Shown: positions 1 through 9,115 of the stretch, piece by piece | Numbering within the stretch: position 1 is the first letter of the stretch | Layout: every line of letters begins with the position of its first letter | Origin: Tetrahymena elliotti 4EA | Lineage: Eukaryota > Ciliophora > Oligohymenophorea > Hymenostomatida > Tetrahymenidae | Length of the DNA: 10,569 bases | NCBI GenBank assembly: GCA_000231825.2 | Contig: JH720332.1 | Span: forward strand, 739,961-750,529 | Direction: 5' to 3' | Position numbers and translations under genes: made by a program | The notes under the pieces: model-generated | Databases searched by the model: none | What the model was told of the DNA's origin: nothing | What the model saw: the letters and a program-made list of their open reading frames with translations, nothing else

Positions 1-60
1 AGAGTCAAAATTTAGAGATTAGAGCAATTTGAGAGCTTAGATCCTAATGCTTATAAGCTT
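1..60 (-). repeat. Inverted, divergent copy of the 7.3-9.1 kb array core
   Basis: Read on the reverse strand, this segment matches the roughly 60-bp core of the tandem array at 7478-8760. Shared blocks in window orientation are AGAGTCAAA, TTTAGAGATTAGAGCA and TTAGATCCTAAT; in the array they occur as their complements. Past about 60 the similarity fades, but a CCCC and a CTTTTAAA block near 78-88 may be the decayed continuation. The window edge truncates it on the left, so I cannot say whether it is a solitary copy or the end of a second array in opposite orientation. The match is read directly from sequence. Confidence 0.75.
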
Positions 61-758
61 GTTTCACTAATACAACTACCCCTTTTAAATTATAATAATA
101 AATTATTTAAAAAATTATTGAAAAGATGAGAAAAACTTAAAAACTTAAATTAACCCATAAATAAAGTGGAAGTTTTGAAAAAATGAATAATTATTATAAA
201 GCATCATTATTTTTATCTAAGGTCAGTTGAACTTTACAGATTTGATTATTTTAAAGAAAAATAAATAAATTTACCTGAAATCAATATGAATATTTAAGTA
301 AGGCTTTAAATCAGAGCTTGTAAACTTTTAATAGATAGAAATTAAAATAAATTGATATCTCTCAAGGTATTGAAGTACATCAATGAAATCTGTAAAATGT
401 TTTATTTTTTATATTGACATTTATTTCTTGAAATAAATTTGATTAGATATTATATTAAATATGAATTTGAAAAATTAGATGAACTTTTTTGAAACACAAC
501 TTTGTAAAATATAAAAAAAATTGAATTTATAAGATTTAATAGTAGACTTCTTTATATTTCATATAATGAATTTAATTTTTTTTAAAAACAATAAATTGAA
601 AAAATCTTTCATAAATCATGATTTGTATAATTTGGAAGTGTAATTATTTTTTATTTTTTTATGTGGTATTAATTTAAGAATTATACATTACATATAATCA
701 ATATTTGATTTCTTTTATATCATTTTCAATTTTAACAAATTAATTATCTTTCTTTTTA
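61..758. other. Gene-free AT-rich stretch
   Basis: I see no convincing coding segment, RNA gene or ordered repeat here. The stretch is dominated by A and T runs. Short open frames in the ciliate code are present but have no protein-like composition that I could defend. Confidence 0.5.
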
Positions 759-1286
759 ATGCAGCTAAAAAATTAGTTTCCCCATCGTTTAACAAATTCT
801 TAATTAATTTAAAAGATTTTTCAAAAATAAGAAAAAATAAATAATTAGATTTTAATAAACTTTAGAACAAAAAAAACAAACATTCAAAAATTAATTAGTA
901 AGTAAGAAAAAGTTAATTTGAATTTTCTTAAAAGTCTTTTCAAATAATTAAAAAAACTCATCAATCAAAACAATAATCTAATAACTTATTTTGATAACTT
1001 AGTTATGCTTTAAATATTTGTTATAAGCCTTAATTTATATAAATAATGTTTTTTGGATCCAAGATAGAATAGTTTTTAATTTTACTTGCAAGAAATGGCT
1101 GAAAATTATAAAAGAGTTCTAAAATGGTATTTAAAAACCATTCAACGATTCATTCAAGCAAGCAAATAAAAAATAAGTAATCACATATTCCTATTATCTT
1201 TATAAAAGATTTAATCCAAAATGCACCTATCTATTTATGAGATAAATGGAATAATATCACAAAGTAGACAAAATTATAAAAATTGA
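759..1286 (+). CDS. Possible hypothetical protein, ciliate code (or coding remnant)
   Basis: With TAA and TAG read as Gln, an ATG at 759 opens a frame of 175 codons ending at TGA 1284-1286. I do not recognise the product. The first half is Lys/Asn/Gln-rich (IQKIFQKQEKINNQ). The second half looks more like a real protein, containing LDPRQNSFQFYLQEMAENYK near residues 101-120 and then WYLKTIQRFIQASKQ. Local GC rises at about 1050-1260 relative to the flanks, as expected for an exon. No transmembrane segment or catalytic motif is evident. An internal ATG at 1095 (MAENYKRV) is an alternative start. A frame of this length without TGA is not rare by chance at this AT content, so the call rests on composition only. 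It could also be a fragment of a decayed gene. Confidence 0.33.
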
Positions 1287-2410
1287 TTTGATTAATATCT
1301 ATTTTTATTTCTAACTTATCTATAAAATTATTTTTTAACCTAAATCTAGTAGTTAGGTAATCATATATTTACCTCTTTATCTAATATTGTAAATTTTCAA
1401 GCATAATCCTTGCAAAAAATTCCATTATTATCATTAATATACTCAATTTCATAAATTTGTTTAGTTAAGTTCTAGATTTAGATTTGCTGGTATTTTTGAA
1501 AATCATTTTGCTCAGAATTTTATTAATAATTTATTATCAAGTTATTTTCATCAATTATTATATTACTTAGTTTTTCCTTGAATATTATTTCCATTTTATG
1601 ATACAAATATTAAATATATTTTCTACAAAAAATTGGATTTTTCCTGGTTTTCTCTTTTTTTAAAAAAGTAGAACTAATTAATTACACTTATTAGTCAATT
1701 AATTTTGAGATACTTTATATGGACTTAAATTAAAGTAGTTATCAATAGCCAGATAGCTGATAAATTGGAAAAGATTATTATCAAAATTAGAAATGTAATA
1801 TTTTATTATATTATACTTACCCATACCCAAAATTTTTTAAAAATATATCATTCCATTCTGCAATCATTTACAAGTTTTATTTTGCATTATTGTATTTTAA
1901 TAAATATTTAATTGAGTCAATTATATTTAAAATGTTTCTATCTCATTTTTATTAAACGATAAAAAGACAAGTTTAGGATGTATAAATATAGCCAATTTAG
2001 AAAAAACTCTTTAGATTCAAGTGTTAGTCTTTTAAATTGCTAAATTAAATTGAGTTTATTTATGTAAATACTTGTTTTTTCTTATTTTTAACTTCCTTCA
2101 TAAATTTCATCTTTTTTTTGAATATACTTAATTAATTCTTAAATTTAATAATTAACTTTCTAATTCTTTTTAATAAATAGATTATTAAATATTAGTTTAT
2201 ATTTAATTCCTTTGAATTAGTTTCATTTTATTTTACCTTCATATAATAATATTGCTTAACTTCTTATTTCATATCTTATTGAGTGTTCATAATCTACTTA
2301 AAGTAGAAATGAAGAAGTAACATTACTTTTTTATATTGAGCAATATAATTTTTTGGGGATTTTGGGTATGAATCAATATGTAAATAAAATTTAACATTTT
2401 TTACCCTTCT
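1287..2410. other. Gene-free AT-rich stretch
   Basis: No supported gene or ordered repeat. The only local structures noted are a 13-bp odd-centred palindrome at 2294-2306 (CTACTT-A-AAGTAG) and a small G-rich patch at about 2354-2367 just before the broken gene. Neither has an assignable role. Confidence 0.5.
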
Positions 2411-3187
2411 CATTAAATTATTCAATAAGATGGAAATCTTCTTATATCAAGCAAATGAGTGTTATGACCCTTTAACAGATGCAGGTAAAGTTTATTAAGA
2501 TAAATATTAAAAATTAGGTGTCACTATGAAAAATGAGCCTAGCAAAAGAGTAATTAAATGACTTAGTTAAAAGCTATATTTAATTAATATTGTTTTTATT
2601 AATAAGAGTGAAGCATGTTCTTTAGATATTAAATGAAAATTAAAATAATCTGTTATAATTTAGATAATTTATCAAAAGGATATCTAATTTATACAATCGT
2701 CTAGGGAATAAATTTCTAATTAGCATTTAATAAGCACAAGAAATTAAATTATGATGGTGAACTTAACACTTTTGTATATAGCAAAGATCTTTAATAACTG
2801 ATTGATGGATTAGCTAATTTCGTTCCAGCAAATAGATTATCTATTAAAGAGGCTTTGATTGTTTTAAAAGGTATCGTTTTTTTTGAATTTTAGTTCGATC
2901 AAATGATTATTCAGATGATAGACAAAAAAACTCAACAGTTCATAAGTTCTCTTAATAATGATATTGAGTTTATTAAAAGCTTTTAAAGTGAGTTTTATTC
3001 AATCATATAAGCTACTTTAATCAAATTGAAAGCTATTTTAACATTTGTTTTAAAGTAAAAATGAAGAGAGCTTCTTCGAAAAGTTGAATAAAGATCATCA
3101 AAAAATAGCTTATGTTATTAATTTAAATTTTTACTCTTCTTTTAATCCTCAATTTATTCTAAATAATTAATAAAAAAGGAGTCAAAA

Positions 3188-3502
3188 ATAACAGAATTAT
3201 AGTAAGTAAACCAACTACTAAAATAAACAATAAGTGAATAAGAGTAAACAAATAAAGATTTATTAAATCAATTATAATAAATCAAAAATGAGTCAAAAAT
3301 AGCTCAATTAGAGTAAGCAAATCAGCTACTAAAATAAAAAATTATAGAAAAGAGAAAACAAATGCAGATTTTTAAATCAATTATAATAAATCCCAAATAA
3401 TTCCAAAATAGTTGAATAGAGTAAGCAAATTAACTACTAAAATTAAAAATTATTGAATAAGAGCAAAGAGCTCTAGATTTATTAAACCAATTACAATAGT
3501 CC
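3188..3502 (+). repeat. Three 111-bp coding repeats encoding 37-residue coiled-coil units
   Basis: Units begin at about 3188, 3299 and 3408 with ATA-x-(G/C)AA-TTA. The conserved protein core is EQANQLLKQKIIEQEQ followed by LLNQLQQ, with Leu/Ile in heptad-like spacing. Units 1 and 2 are 111 bp apart. Units 2 and 3 are 109 bp apart because unit 2 lacks two single bases (near 3348 and 3370), and unit 3 lacks one more (near 3417). Corresponding codons switch among CAA, CAG, TAA and TAG without changing the Gln. These repeats are inside the broken gene at 2411-3727 and probably arose by tandem duplication of coding sequence. Confidence 0.8.
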
Positions 3503-3595
3503 TAGAATTAATAAATCAGTCAATCTTAAATGGTCCCAATGATGGATGCAACAAACTTATAGCAAGATGCTTTTTAAGAAATAGACAAATAGGAA

Positions 3596-3655
3596 TACAA
3601 AGAAGAGTTCACAGAAAAGAAAAAAGAAGAGTTCAATGAAGAGAAAAAAGAGCTG
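3596..3655 (+). repeat. 24-bp coding repeat, Lys/Glu-rich tail
   Basis: A 24-bp unit encoding eight residues is duplicated: YKEEFTEK (3596-3619), KKEEFNEE (3620-3643), then a partial KKEL (3644-3655). The purine-rich strand is the coding strand. It lies in the tail of the coiled-coil gene and would extend a charged alpha-helix. Confidence 0.7.
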
Positions 3656-3727
3656 TAAAAAAAGGCAAATTGGTTTTTAAAATAAACCAATAAAAATTTT
3701 ATTTAAAAAGAAAGTAAGCTCTTTTGA

Positions 3728-4240
3728 TTATCTTATTTCAAATTAATTTATTTGTTTTGTTATTATAAAAGCATGTAATTTTTATAAAAACTAACAACTA
3801 TCACTCGTAATAAAAAACTGAACAAGCAGTAATTTATTTAAATTAGTAAAACTTAAGATAACATTTTATTTAACAATTCATTAGAAAGTAAATCCATCCT
3901 TCAATTTATAGATTATAAATTTATTTTTCCAAAGCATGTATGTATATTAATTTTTTACTATTTACCTTTTTTTAATTTATCTTCATCGACCTAAGCATGC
4001 AGGAAAAGATGTAATTTCATTCAATAAATTTCAAGAATTGAACAAAAAAATTGTTTATTTGAAAGGATGTAAATAAATAACTATTGAAAGCATGGACTAA
4101 TATTCATCATCATCATATTTTTTTAGAGGGTCATATTATTTTATTTAGCTATTATTACTAAATTAATGTTTTTCTCTAACATAGATAGTAAATTTTCTTA
4201 AATTTATGTAAAAAAACTAAATCTACTTTTATTATTAAAA
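3728..4240. other. Gene-free flank between the broken gene and the degenerate repeat array
   Basis: No supported gene. GATGTAA or GCATGTAA-like words recur (about 3771, 4008, 4066) and resemble the tag of the array that follows, so this may be its most decayed edge. A short CATCATCATCAT run lies at about 4105-4117. Confidence 0.4.
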
Positions 4241-4880
4241 TAAATAGCTGGTAATTTTTTATCTCATAATGCTCAAATTAACTTTTGAATTGAAAATAGA
4301 TAGTAATTGATCTTTTAGAATGATTTTTATTAGAAAATTCTCAATTAATTTTCAAATTCAAAATAGCTAGGAATTGATATTTTAGAATTATTTTTGAATA
4401 AAAAAATGTTGAACTTTCTTATTCAAAACAGATAGTAATTAACATTTAGAATGATTTTTTATGAGAATTAAATTGCATAATCAAAATAGCGAGTAATTCA
4501 TATTTTAGAATAATTTTGGTGAGAAACTACTGAATGAACTAACTAAATTTGATTAACAAAATAGATTGTAATTATTATAAGAGAATAATTTTTTATGAGA
4601 TAATGCTGAATTAACAAACTTTTATTTTTAAAACAGCTAGTAATTAATTAATATTTCAAAATGATTTTTGATGAGAAAACACTGAATTTACTAACCAAAT
4701 CTCAAATTCAAAATAGTGTGTACTTAATTATTTAGATTTATTTTTGATGAAAAAATGCTAAATTAACTTTCATACTAACAATAAATAGAGGGTAATTTTT
4801 AATTTGAGAATGATTTTTTAATGAGAAAACTTTGAATTAATTAACTTTCTTATTCAAAATAGATTGTAAAATATTTTTTA
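4240..4880 (+). repeat. Degenerate tandem repeat, about ten units of 52-90 bp
   Basis: A tag close to AAAATAGNTAGTAATT recurs at about 4244, 4296, 4363, 4428, 4486, 4561, 4633, 4723, 4795 and 4859. Most units then carry AGAATGATTTTT or a close variant, then GAGAAAA, then (A)TGAATTAACTAACTTT and an ATTC before the next tag. Spacing ranges from 52 to 90 bp because the middle and end of the unit gain and lose bases, while the tag and the AATGATTTTT block hold best. It is not periodic in threes and carries stops, so it is not coding. The origin is unknown; it looks like an old minisatellite. Confidence 0.8.
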
Positions 4881-5899
4881 GGAAGAGGAAAGTAAATAAA
4901 ATAGATATTGAAAAATAAATAGTAATACATATTTTGAAAAATTATTTATCATTATTATCTAAATAATTTAAAAGAAAATAATGTTCCAAAAAGAGGTAAA
5001 AATTTGAGAGAAATAGATTCAATAAAAAGAAATTTCTAAAAAATTATAAAAAGGATGTAAAATAAAATTTGATTTCAGAGAAAAATGAGGTTTATTATAT
5101 GAATTAGAGGGTATTAATTTATTTCTCACAATTAACATTTTAGTTTTATTTAAATTTAAAAAATAGATAGTAATATTTCGGTGTCAAAACAGCCATAATA
5201 AATAGTTAATATTTTAAATAGCATTTAAATCTTATTTTCTGATTAAAAAAATAACAAAAAGTTATTATAATTTCATAAACAAATAAAAATTTTAGGCAAT
5301 TAGAATAAAAAAATGAATTGAAATAAATAATTAAACAGAAGGTATTTTTTTCATTTTTTATTTAAAGATACTAAAAATATTTTTTTAAAAGGAAAGATTG
5401 GTAAACAATTTGAAAGTATTTAGAGACATAAAACGGCTATAAACATTTCAATAGGAAGTAAAAATTAATGTGATGAATGTTTGAGAAATTTGTAAATAAA
5501 ATTTATTAACTAAAATAGCGAGTAATATTTATATATGCTATTAAGGATAATCAAAATACAAATTAAAATAATTATTTAAACAGAGACAAGTATAAAAGTA
5601 GAAAAAATAAAATTAATTTAAATTGAATAAAATATTAGCATGTAATTGACTTAATTTATCTTTGAGATGAAGCTTTTAATAAATAAACAAACAAACAAAT
5701 GAAAAAGGATGTAATGATATCATATTCAATGATTTAAGATTTCATCATTATTATTATCAATTGGATGTATTACTTGAAGATATATTTTTAATTTAAATGT
5801 TGAAACTAAACATATTGTAATATTGATACTCTATTCTTGACAAATATCCAATAAATTACTTAAATTAAATAGATAGTATTATTTTTTCTTTTTTATTGA
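4881..5899. other. Gene-free stretch with scattered copies of the AGNTAGTAAT tag
   Basis: No supported gene. Isolated tags like those of the preceding array occur at about 4918 (AAATAGTAAT), 5164 (ATAGATAGTAATAT), 5515 (ATAGCGAGTAATAT), 5635 (AGCATGTAATTG) and 5869 (ATAGATAGTATT), without a regular body between them. A short AAACAAACAAACAAAT run lies near 5687-5700. The array may once have extended across this segment. Confidence 0.45.
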
Positions 5900-6358
5900 T
5901 AATTTATCAATTTATTTTATTTAATAGTCAGTAAAATCATTCAATGCCATGAAAGATTAATATAAATTTTATTGCTTTTTTATTCTATAATAAGGTTTTT
6001 TCATGATAAAAAAAGAGGTCTTATATCAGGGTGGGGATTCTAGTATAGAGAGTATACAGTACTTATACAGAAAATGGTAATGTAAAAGGTGAAAAAATAT
6101 ATTATCATAAAAAAAAAAGATGATTTTTCATCTTTCCTCATAATATAAAGTTTGTTTAAAATTTTTAGTTAATATATTTAGCTCTTTACTGTATTTTATA
6201 TTCTTTTGATAGATAATCTTAATTAGTAAAAATAAAAGAAAAGAACTTTTTGTAATAGGTGCTAGCTAATTAATAAGATAAGTAATAAAAAGGCTTCAAG
6301 TTAACATTCCATTTTTAAGTATTTTAGCAAAAATGTTTTACTTTTATTTATTCTATGA
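5900..6358 (+). CDS. Possible coding remnant around a GC-richer island
   Basis: The frame between TGA 5897-5899 and TGA 6356-6358 is open for 152 codons in the ciliate code, with no in-frame ATG until 6074. Its middle reads FFHDKKRGLISGWGFQYREY (about 5996-6055) and overlaps an island clearly richer in G and C than its surroundings (about 6004-6095). A second frame across the same island (6007 to TGA 6121) reads VYSTYTENGNVKGEKIYYHK and looks equally protein-like, so I cannot choose between them. The 3' half is low-complexity. No family is recognised. If coding, it is partial or broken because a proper start is missing. Confidence 0.22.
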
Positions 6359-6658
6359 TTAACTTTAATATTAAAACTCTTCAGCTATTTATCTTACCAC
6401 CTCCTTAATGATTCTTTGAAATTATTATTATTATTATTTTAATTTTCAAATATTTCAGTTTTTAATTCTATTTTAGTAAGTTTTTAATCTAATTTATTAC
6501 AATTGGAATTTCTTTTTAATTTCAAAATTAAACAAATTTGTTACTTAAAAAATGCAAATCACAATTATTTAATTATGGATTTTCTTGACAATAAATTCAT
6601 TCTATTTTTAAAGATTTTCTAGAAAAATTATGAGTTTATGTCTCATGAAATACTTTGA
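6359..6658. other. AT-rich stretch, nothing assigned
   Basis: Only an (ATT)n microsatellite at about 6421-6437 stands out. No gene, RNA or ordered repeat was seen. Confidence 0.4.
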
Positions 6659-6856
6659 ATATTCTATTTTAGCCAAAAGCATGAGGTGAACCTCAAATTC
6701 GCTGTAGTTTTTTAGAAAAAGAACACAAATTCACCATTCCTTATTGTAATCTTTGTCACTCACTATGAAGAATAATAGTAAACAGGAAGAATGCTAAATA
6801 ATTACATAAATTTATATCAGGTTAAAAGCTTTGGTTAATTTGATTTTTATTTTTGA
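6659..6856 (+). CDS. Possible coding fragment
   Basis: The frame between TGA 6656-6658 and TGA 6854-6856 is open for 65 codons. The part from 6677 to about 6805 is GC-richer than its flanks and reads like protein: KHEVNLKFAVVFQKKN, then FLIVIFVTHYEE, then TGRMLNNYINLYQ. There is no ATG near the 5' end, and a possible splice donor (CAG/GTTAAA) lies at 6818-6824, so this could be one exon or a fossil. A short hairpin, GAGGT-GA-ACCTC (6683-6694), overlaps it. No family is recognised. Confidence 0.25.
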
Positions 6857-7309
6857 ATTTTTTAATATAATATTTTTAGTACTTAATTATCAGTATTATT
6901 TATATGAATAACGTCAAATTAATTTAATTTGCTTTTATATTTTGCCTAATTGTATTTGAAAAATTAATAAAGTTATTGATATTAATTATTAATTAATTAA
7001 ATTATATTCAATCGAATATCTAATCATATTTTAAAAAAGAAAAAAATGCTGATACAAAATACAAAATATTTTACAAGTCTAACTGATGTACTTTAATTTC
7101 TTTCGAAATACAAATAAATTTTAATATTCATCTATTCAAAGTTAGAAAGCTCTAATTTAACCTCTTACTTAAATCTTCTTATAAATTTGAGGTAAAATTA
7201 TTTATTTTTGATTTTCATTTGTCGCCTTGTGAAAATAGTATTTCAATATAAATTAATCACAATTAAATTAATAACAACTTTATAATATGAATTATTGAAT
7301 AAAGTAACT
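6857..7309. other. Gene-free AT-rich stretch before the 300-bp array
   Basis: No supported gene. It contains a TTAATTATTAATTAATTAA low-complexity run at about 6982-7001. A brief ACTGACTACTGACTGAG run near 7311-7327 marks the transition to the array. Confidence 0.4.
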
Positions 7310-8379
7310 AACTGACTACTGACTGAGCAACGAATTTAAGTTAGTTTGCTTAGATTTATTTGGCTTACTCATTCATTAATTTTAATTTGTTGTTTCAGAC
7401 TTTATTCAAAGTTTTAAATTTCTCTCATTCTTTTCTATTTTTATTTTTTTAAAAGTGAAAACAATATTGATGATAATGGGGTTTAAGGATTAGTCTCTAG
7501 TTTGGCAAAATGCTCTAATCTCTAAAATTTGATTCTTTACCTTGAGTTAAAATAGAGTTTGATTTTTTATTATGTGTTTTTGAATGAATGAATAAACAAA
7601 GATTTTAATTTATGAGTTATTTATTAACCAATTTAGGTTGATTAAGTTGTGTATTCATTCATTCATTTATTTTTTTTTTGTTTTTTCATATTTTATTCAA
7701 ATTTTTATATTTATCTGTTTCTTTTAAATGTTTATTCTTTTTATTTTTTAAAAGCTACAATAATATTGGCGAAATTGGGGCTTAAGGATTAGGAACTAAC
7801 TTAGCATAATACTCTAATCTCTAAAATTTGACTCTTGACCTGATGTAAAATAGAGTTCAAAAATTAATTATGAATTTTAGAATGAGCGAATAAAATAAAC
7901 AAAAACTTAAATTTATGAGTATTTAATAACCAATTTAGGTTGGTTTCATTTGGCTTATTCATTCATTAATTTTTATTTGTTACTTTCAGATTTTATTCGA
8001 ATTTTAATATTTATCTCTTTCTTTTTAAGGTTTATTCTTATAATTTCTTAAAAGCAAGAGTAAAATTGGCTAAATTGGGGTTTAAGGATTAGGATCTAGT
8101 TTAGCAAAATGCTTGAACCTCTAAGTTTTAACTCTTTACTTAAGGTAAAAATAGAGTTTGATCTTTAATTAGGCATTTTAGATGAATGAATAAATAAACA
8201 AAAATTTTAATTTATGATTTATTTAATAACCAAATTAGGATGGTTTCCTAGGTATTTATTTGGCTTATTCGTTCATTTATTTTTTTTTTGCTTTTCAGAT
8301 TCAAATTTTTATATTTCTCTTATTCTCTACAATTTATATTCTTTTTATTTTTAAAAGTGAGAATAATATTGGTGATAAT

Positions 8380-8440
8380 GGGGTTTAAGGATTAGGATCT
8401 AGCTTAGCAAAATGCTCTAATCTCTAAAATTTGACTCTTG
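8380..8440 (+). repeat. Hairpin-forming core of the 300-bp unit (representative copy)
   Basis: In this copy GATTAG (8390-8395) can pair with CTAATC (8417-8422), and inside it AGCA (8406-8409) with TGCT (8413-8416) over an AAA loop. The outer stem is kept in units 1, 2 and 4, and is damaged in units 3 and 5. The core is the best conserved and most GC-rich part of the unit and is the part that recurs inverted at 1-60. Confidence 0.55.
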
Positions 8441-8939
8441 GTTTAAGGTAAAAATAGAGTTCAAAAATTAATTATCCATTTTAGAATGAATGAATGAATA
8501 AAACAAAAATTTTAATTTATGAATAATTTAATAACCAATTTAGGTTGGTTTATTTGGGATTTGCTAGCCTTATTCATTCATTCATTTATTTTTTTAATTT
8601 TTTCAGATTTTAAATTGTAATATTTCTCTCATTCTTTTTAATGCTTATTCTTTTTATTTTTGAAAAGTTGGAATAATATTGGAGAAATTGGGGTTTAAGG
8701 ATTAGGATCTAGCTTAGCAAAATGTTTTAATCTCTAAGCTTTAACTCTAAACCTAAGGTAAAAATAGAGTTTAATTCTTAATTTTGCATTTTTGAATGAA
8801 TGAAATAAAAAAACAAAGACTTTAATTTATGAGTTATTTACTAGCTAATTTAGGTTGGTTTTTTCGTATTTATTTAGCTTATTCATTAGCATTTTTTTGT
8901 TGTTTTCAGATTTTATTCAAAATTTTCTATTTCTTTTAT

Positions 8940-9115
8940 TTTTTTTAATGTTTGTTTCTTTTTGAATAAAATAAATAAAGACTTAAATTTATGAGAAACT
9001 AACTTACTAATTTGAGTTGATTTACTTGAAAGTTATTTGGCTTATTCATTCATGAATTTTTATTTTTTTGTTTTCCAATTGAATCCAAATTATATTTTTC
9101 TCATTCTTTTAAATA
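8940..9115 (+). repeat. Terminal array unit with the core deleted
   Basis: The conserved TTAATTTATGAG landmark occurs about every 300-310 bp in the array, but the last two copies (about 8821 and 8982) are only about 160 bp apart. The missing part runs from the TTCTTTTT block to the (GAAT)n arm and includes the whole GGGG core. T-rich sequence at both ends of the gap (near 8957-8964) is consistent with deletion at short homology. Confidence 0.7.

Larger units (their letters stand above)
2411..3727 (+). pseudogene. Broken kinase-like / coiled-coil protein gene (ciliate code)
   Basis: This is the one segment with clear coding ancestry, but no single frame runs through it. Kinase-like fragments: DGNLLIS at 2429-2449 resembles the strand before a kinase DFG. 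The frame from ATG 2430 contains DKYQKLGVTM and stops at TGA 2559. A frame from ATG 2615 to TGA 3062-3064 holds DLQQLIDGLANFVPANRLSI followed by KEAL (about 2795-2857), like kinase subdomain XI with its conserved Arg at 2834; the usual Asp of DPxxR is Val. The reading then passes to another frame (NEESFFEKLNKDHQK, about 3063-3107), returns near 3165-3180 to a coiled coil of three 37-residue units, and ends in a Lys/Glu-rich tail at TGA 3725-3727. Three one-base deletions are visible in units 2 and 3. Possible short GT-AG introns (2485-2517, 2871-2893) do not repair the frames. The coiled-coil gene is well supported; the kinase assignment is inference. Confidence 0.65.
7310..9115 (+). repeat. 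Tandem array of an about 300-bp unit (five full cores)
   Basis: The core beginning GGGGTTTAAGGATTAG recurs at 7478, 7777 (GGGGCTTAAGG), 8077, 8380 and 8690, giving spacings of 299, 300, 303 and 310 bp. Order within a unit: the GGGG core with AGCAAAATGCTCTAATCTCT and an ACTC block; TAAAATAGAGTT; a (GAAT)n arm; TTTAATTTATGAG; AACCAATTTAGGTTGGTT; a TTATTCATTCATT arm; TTTCAGATTTTATTC; TTCTCTCATTC; and TTTTTAAAAG-GA-AATATTGG leading into the next core. The array opens with a partial unit (right arm onward, about 7330-7475) and closes with a unit lacking the core. Spacing and content give no coding signal. The unit family is not recognised. Confidence 0.9.

Noticed and set aside
2871..2893. Candidate 23-nt intron with GTA...TAG ends
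   Set aside because: The frame reads through it without a stop, and removing it moves the reading out of the coding-like frame.
3062..3180. Programmed frameshifting to join the coding frames
   Set aside because: Several shifts of different positions and at least three plain one-base deletions between homologous units point to decay or error rather than a programmed site.
3571..3660. Purine tract as a structural or regulatory element
   Set aside because: It is explained by the Lys/Glu-rich coding repeat in the gene tail.
6424..6437. ATT microsatellite and other short A/T runs as features
   Set aside because: Expected in DNA of this composition; mentioned only as landmarks.
7478..8700. GGGGTTTAAGG resembles the Tetrahymena-type GGGGTT telomere repeat
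   Set aside because: It occurs once per 300-bp unit, never in tandem, so it is not telomeric DNA.
7310..9115. CRISPR-like or coding interpretation of the array
   Set aside because: Units are 300 bp, diverged and contiguous without short spacers, and no frame is kept between units.
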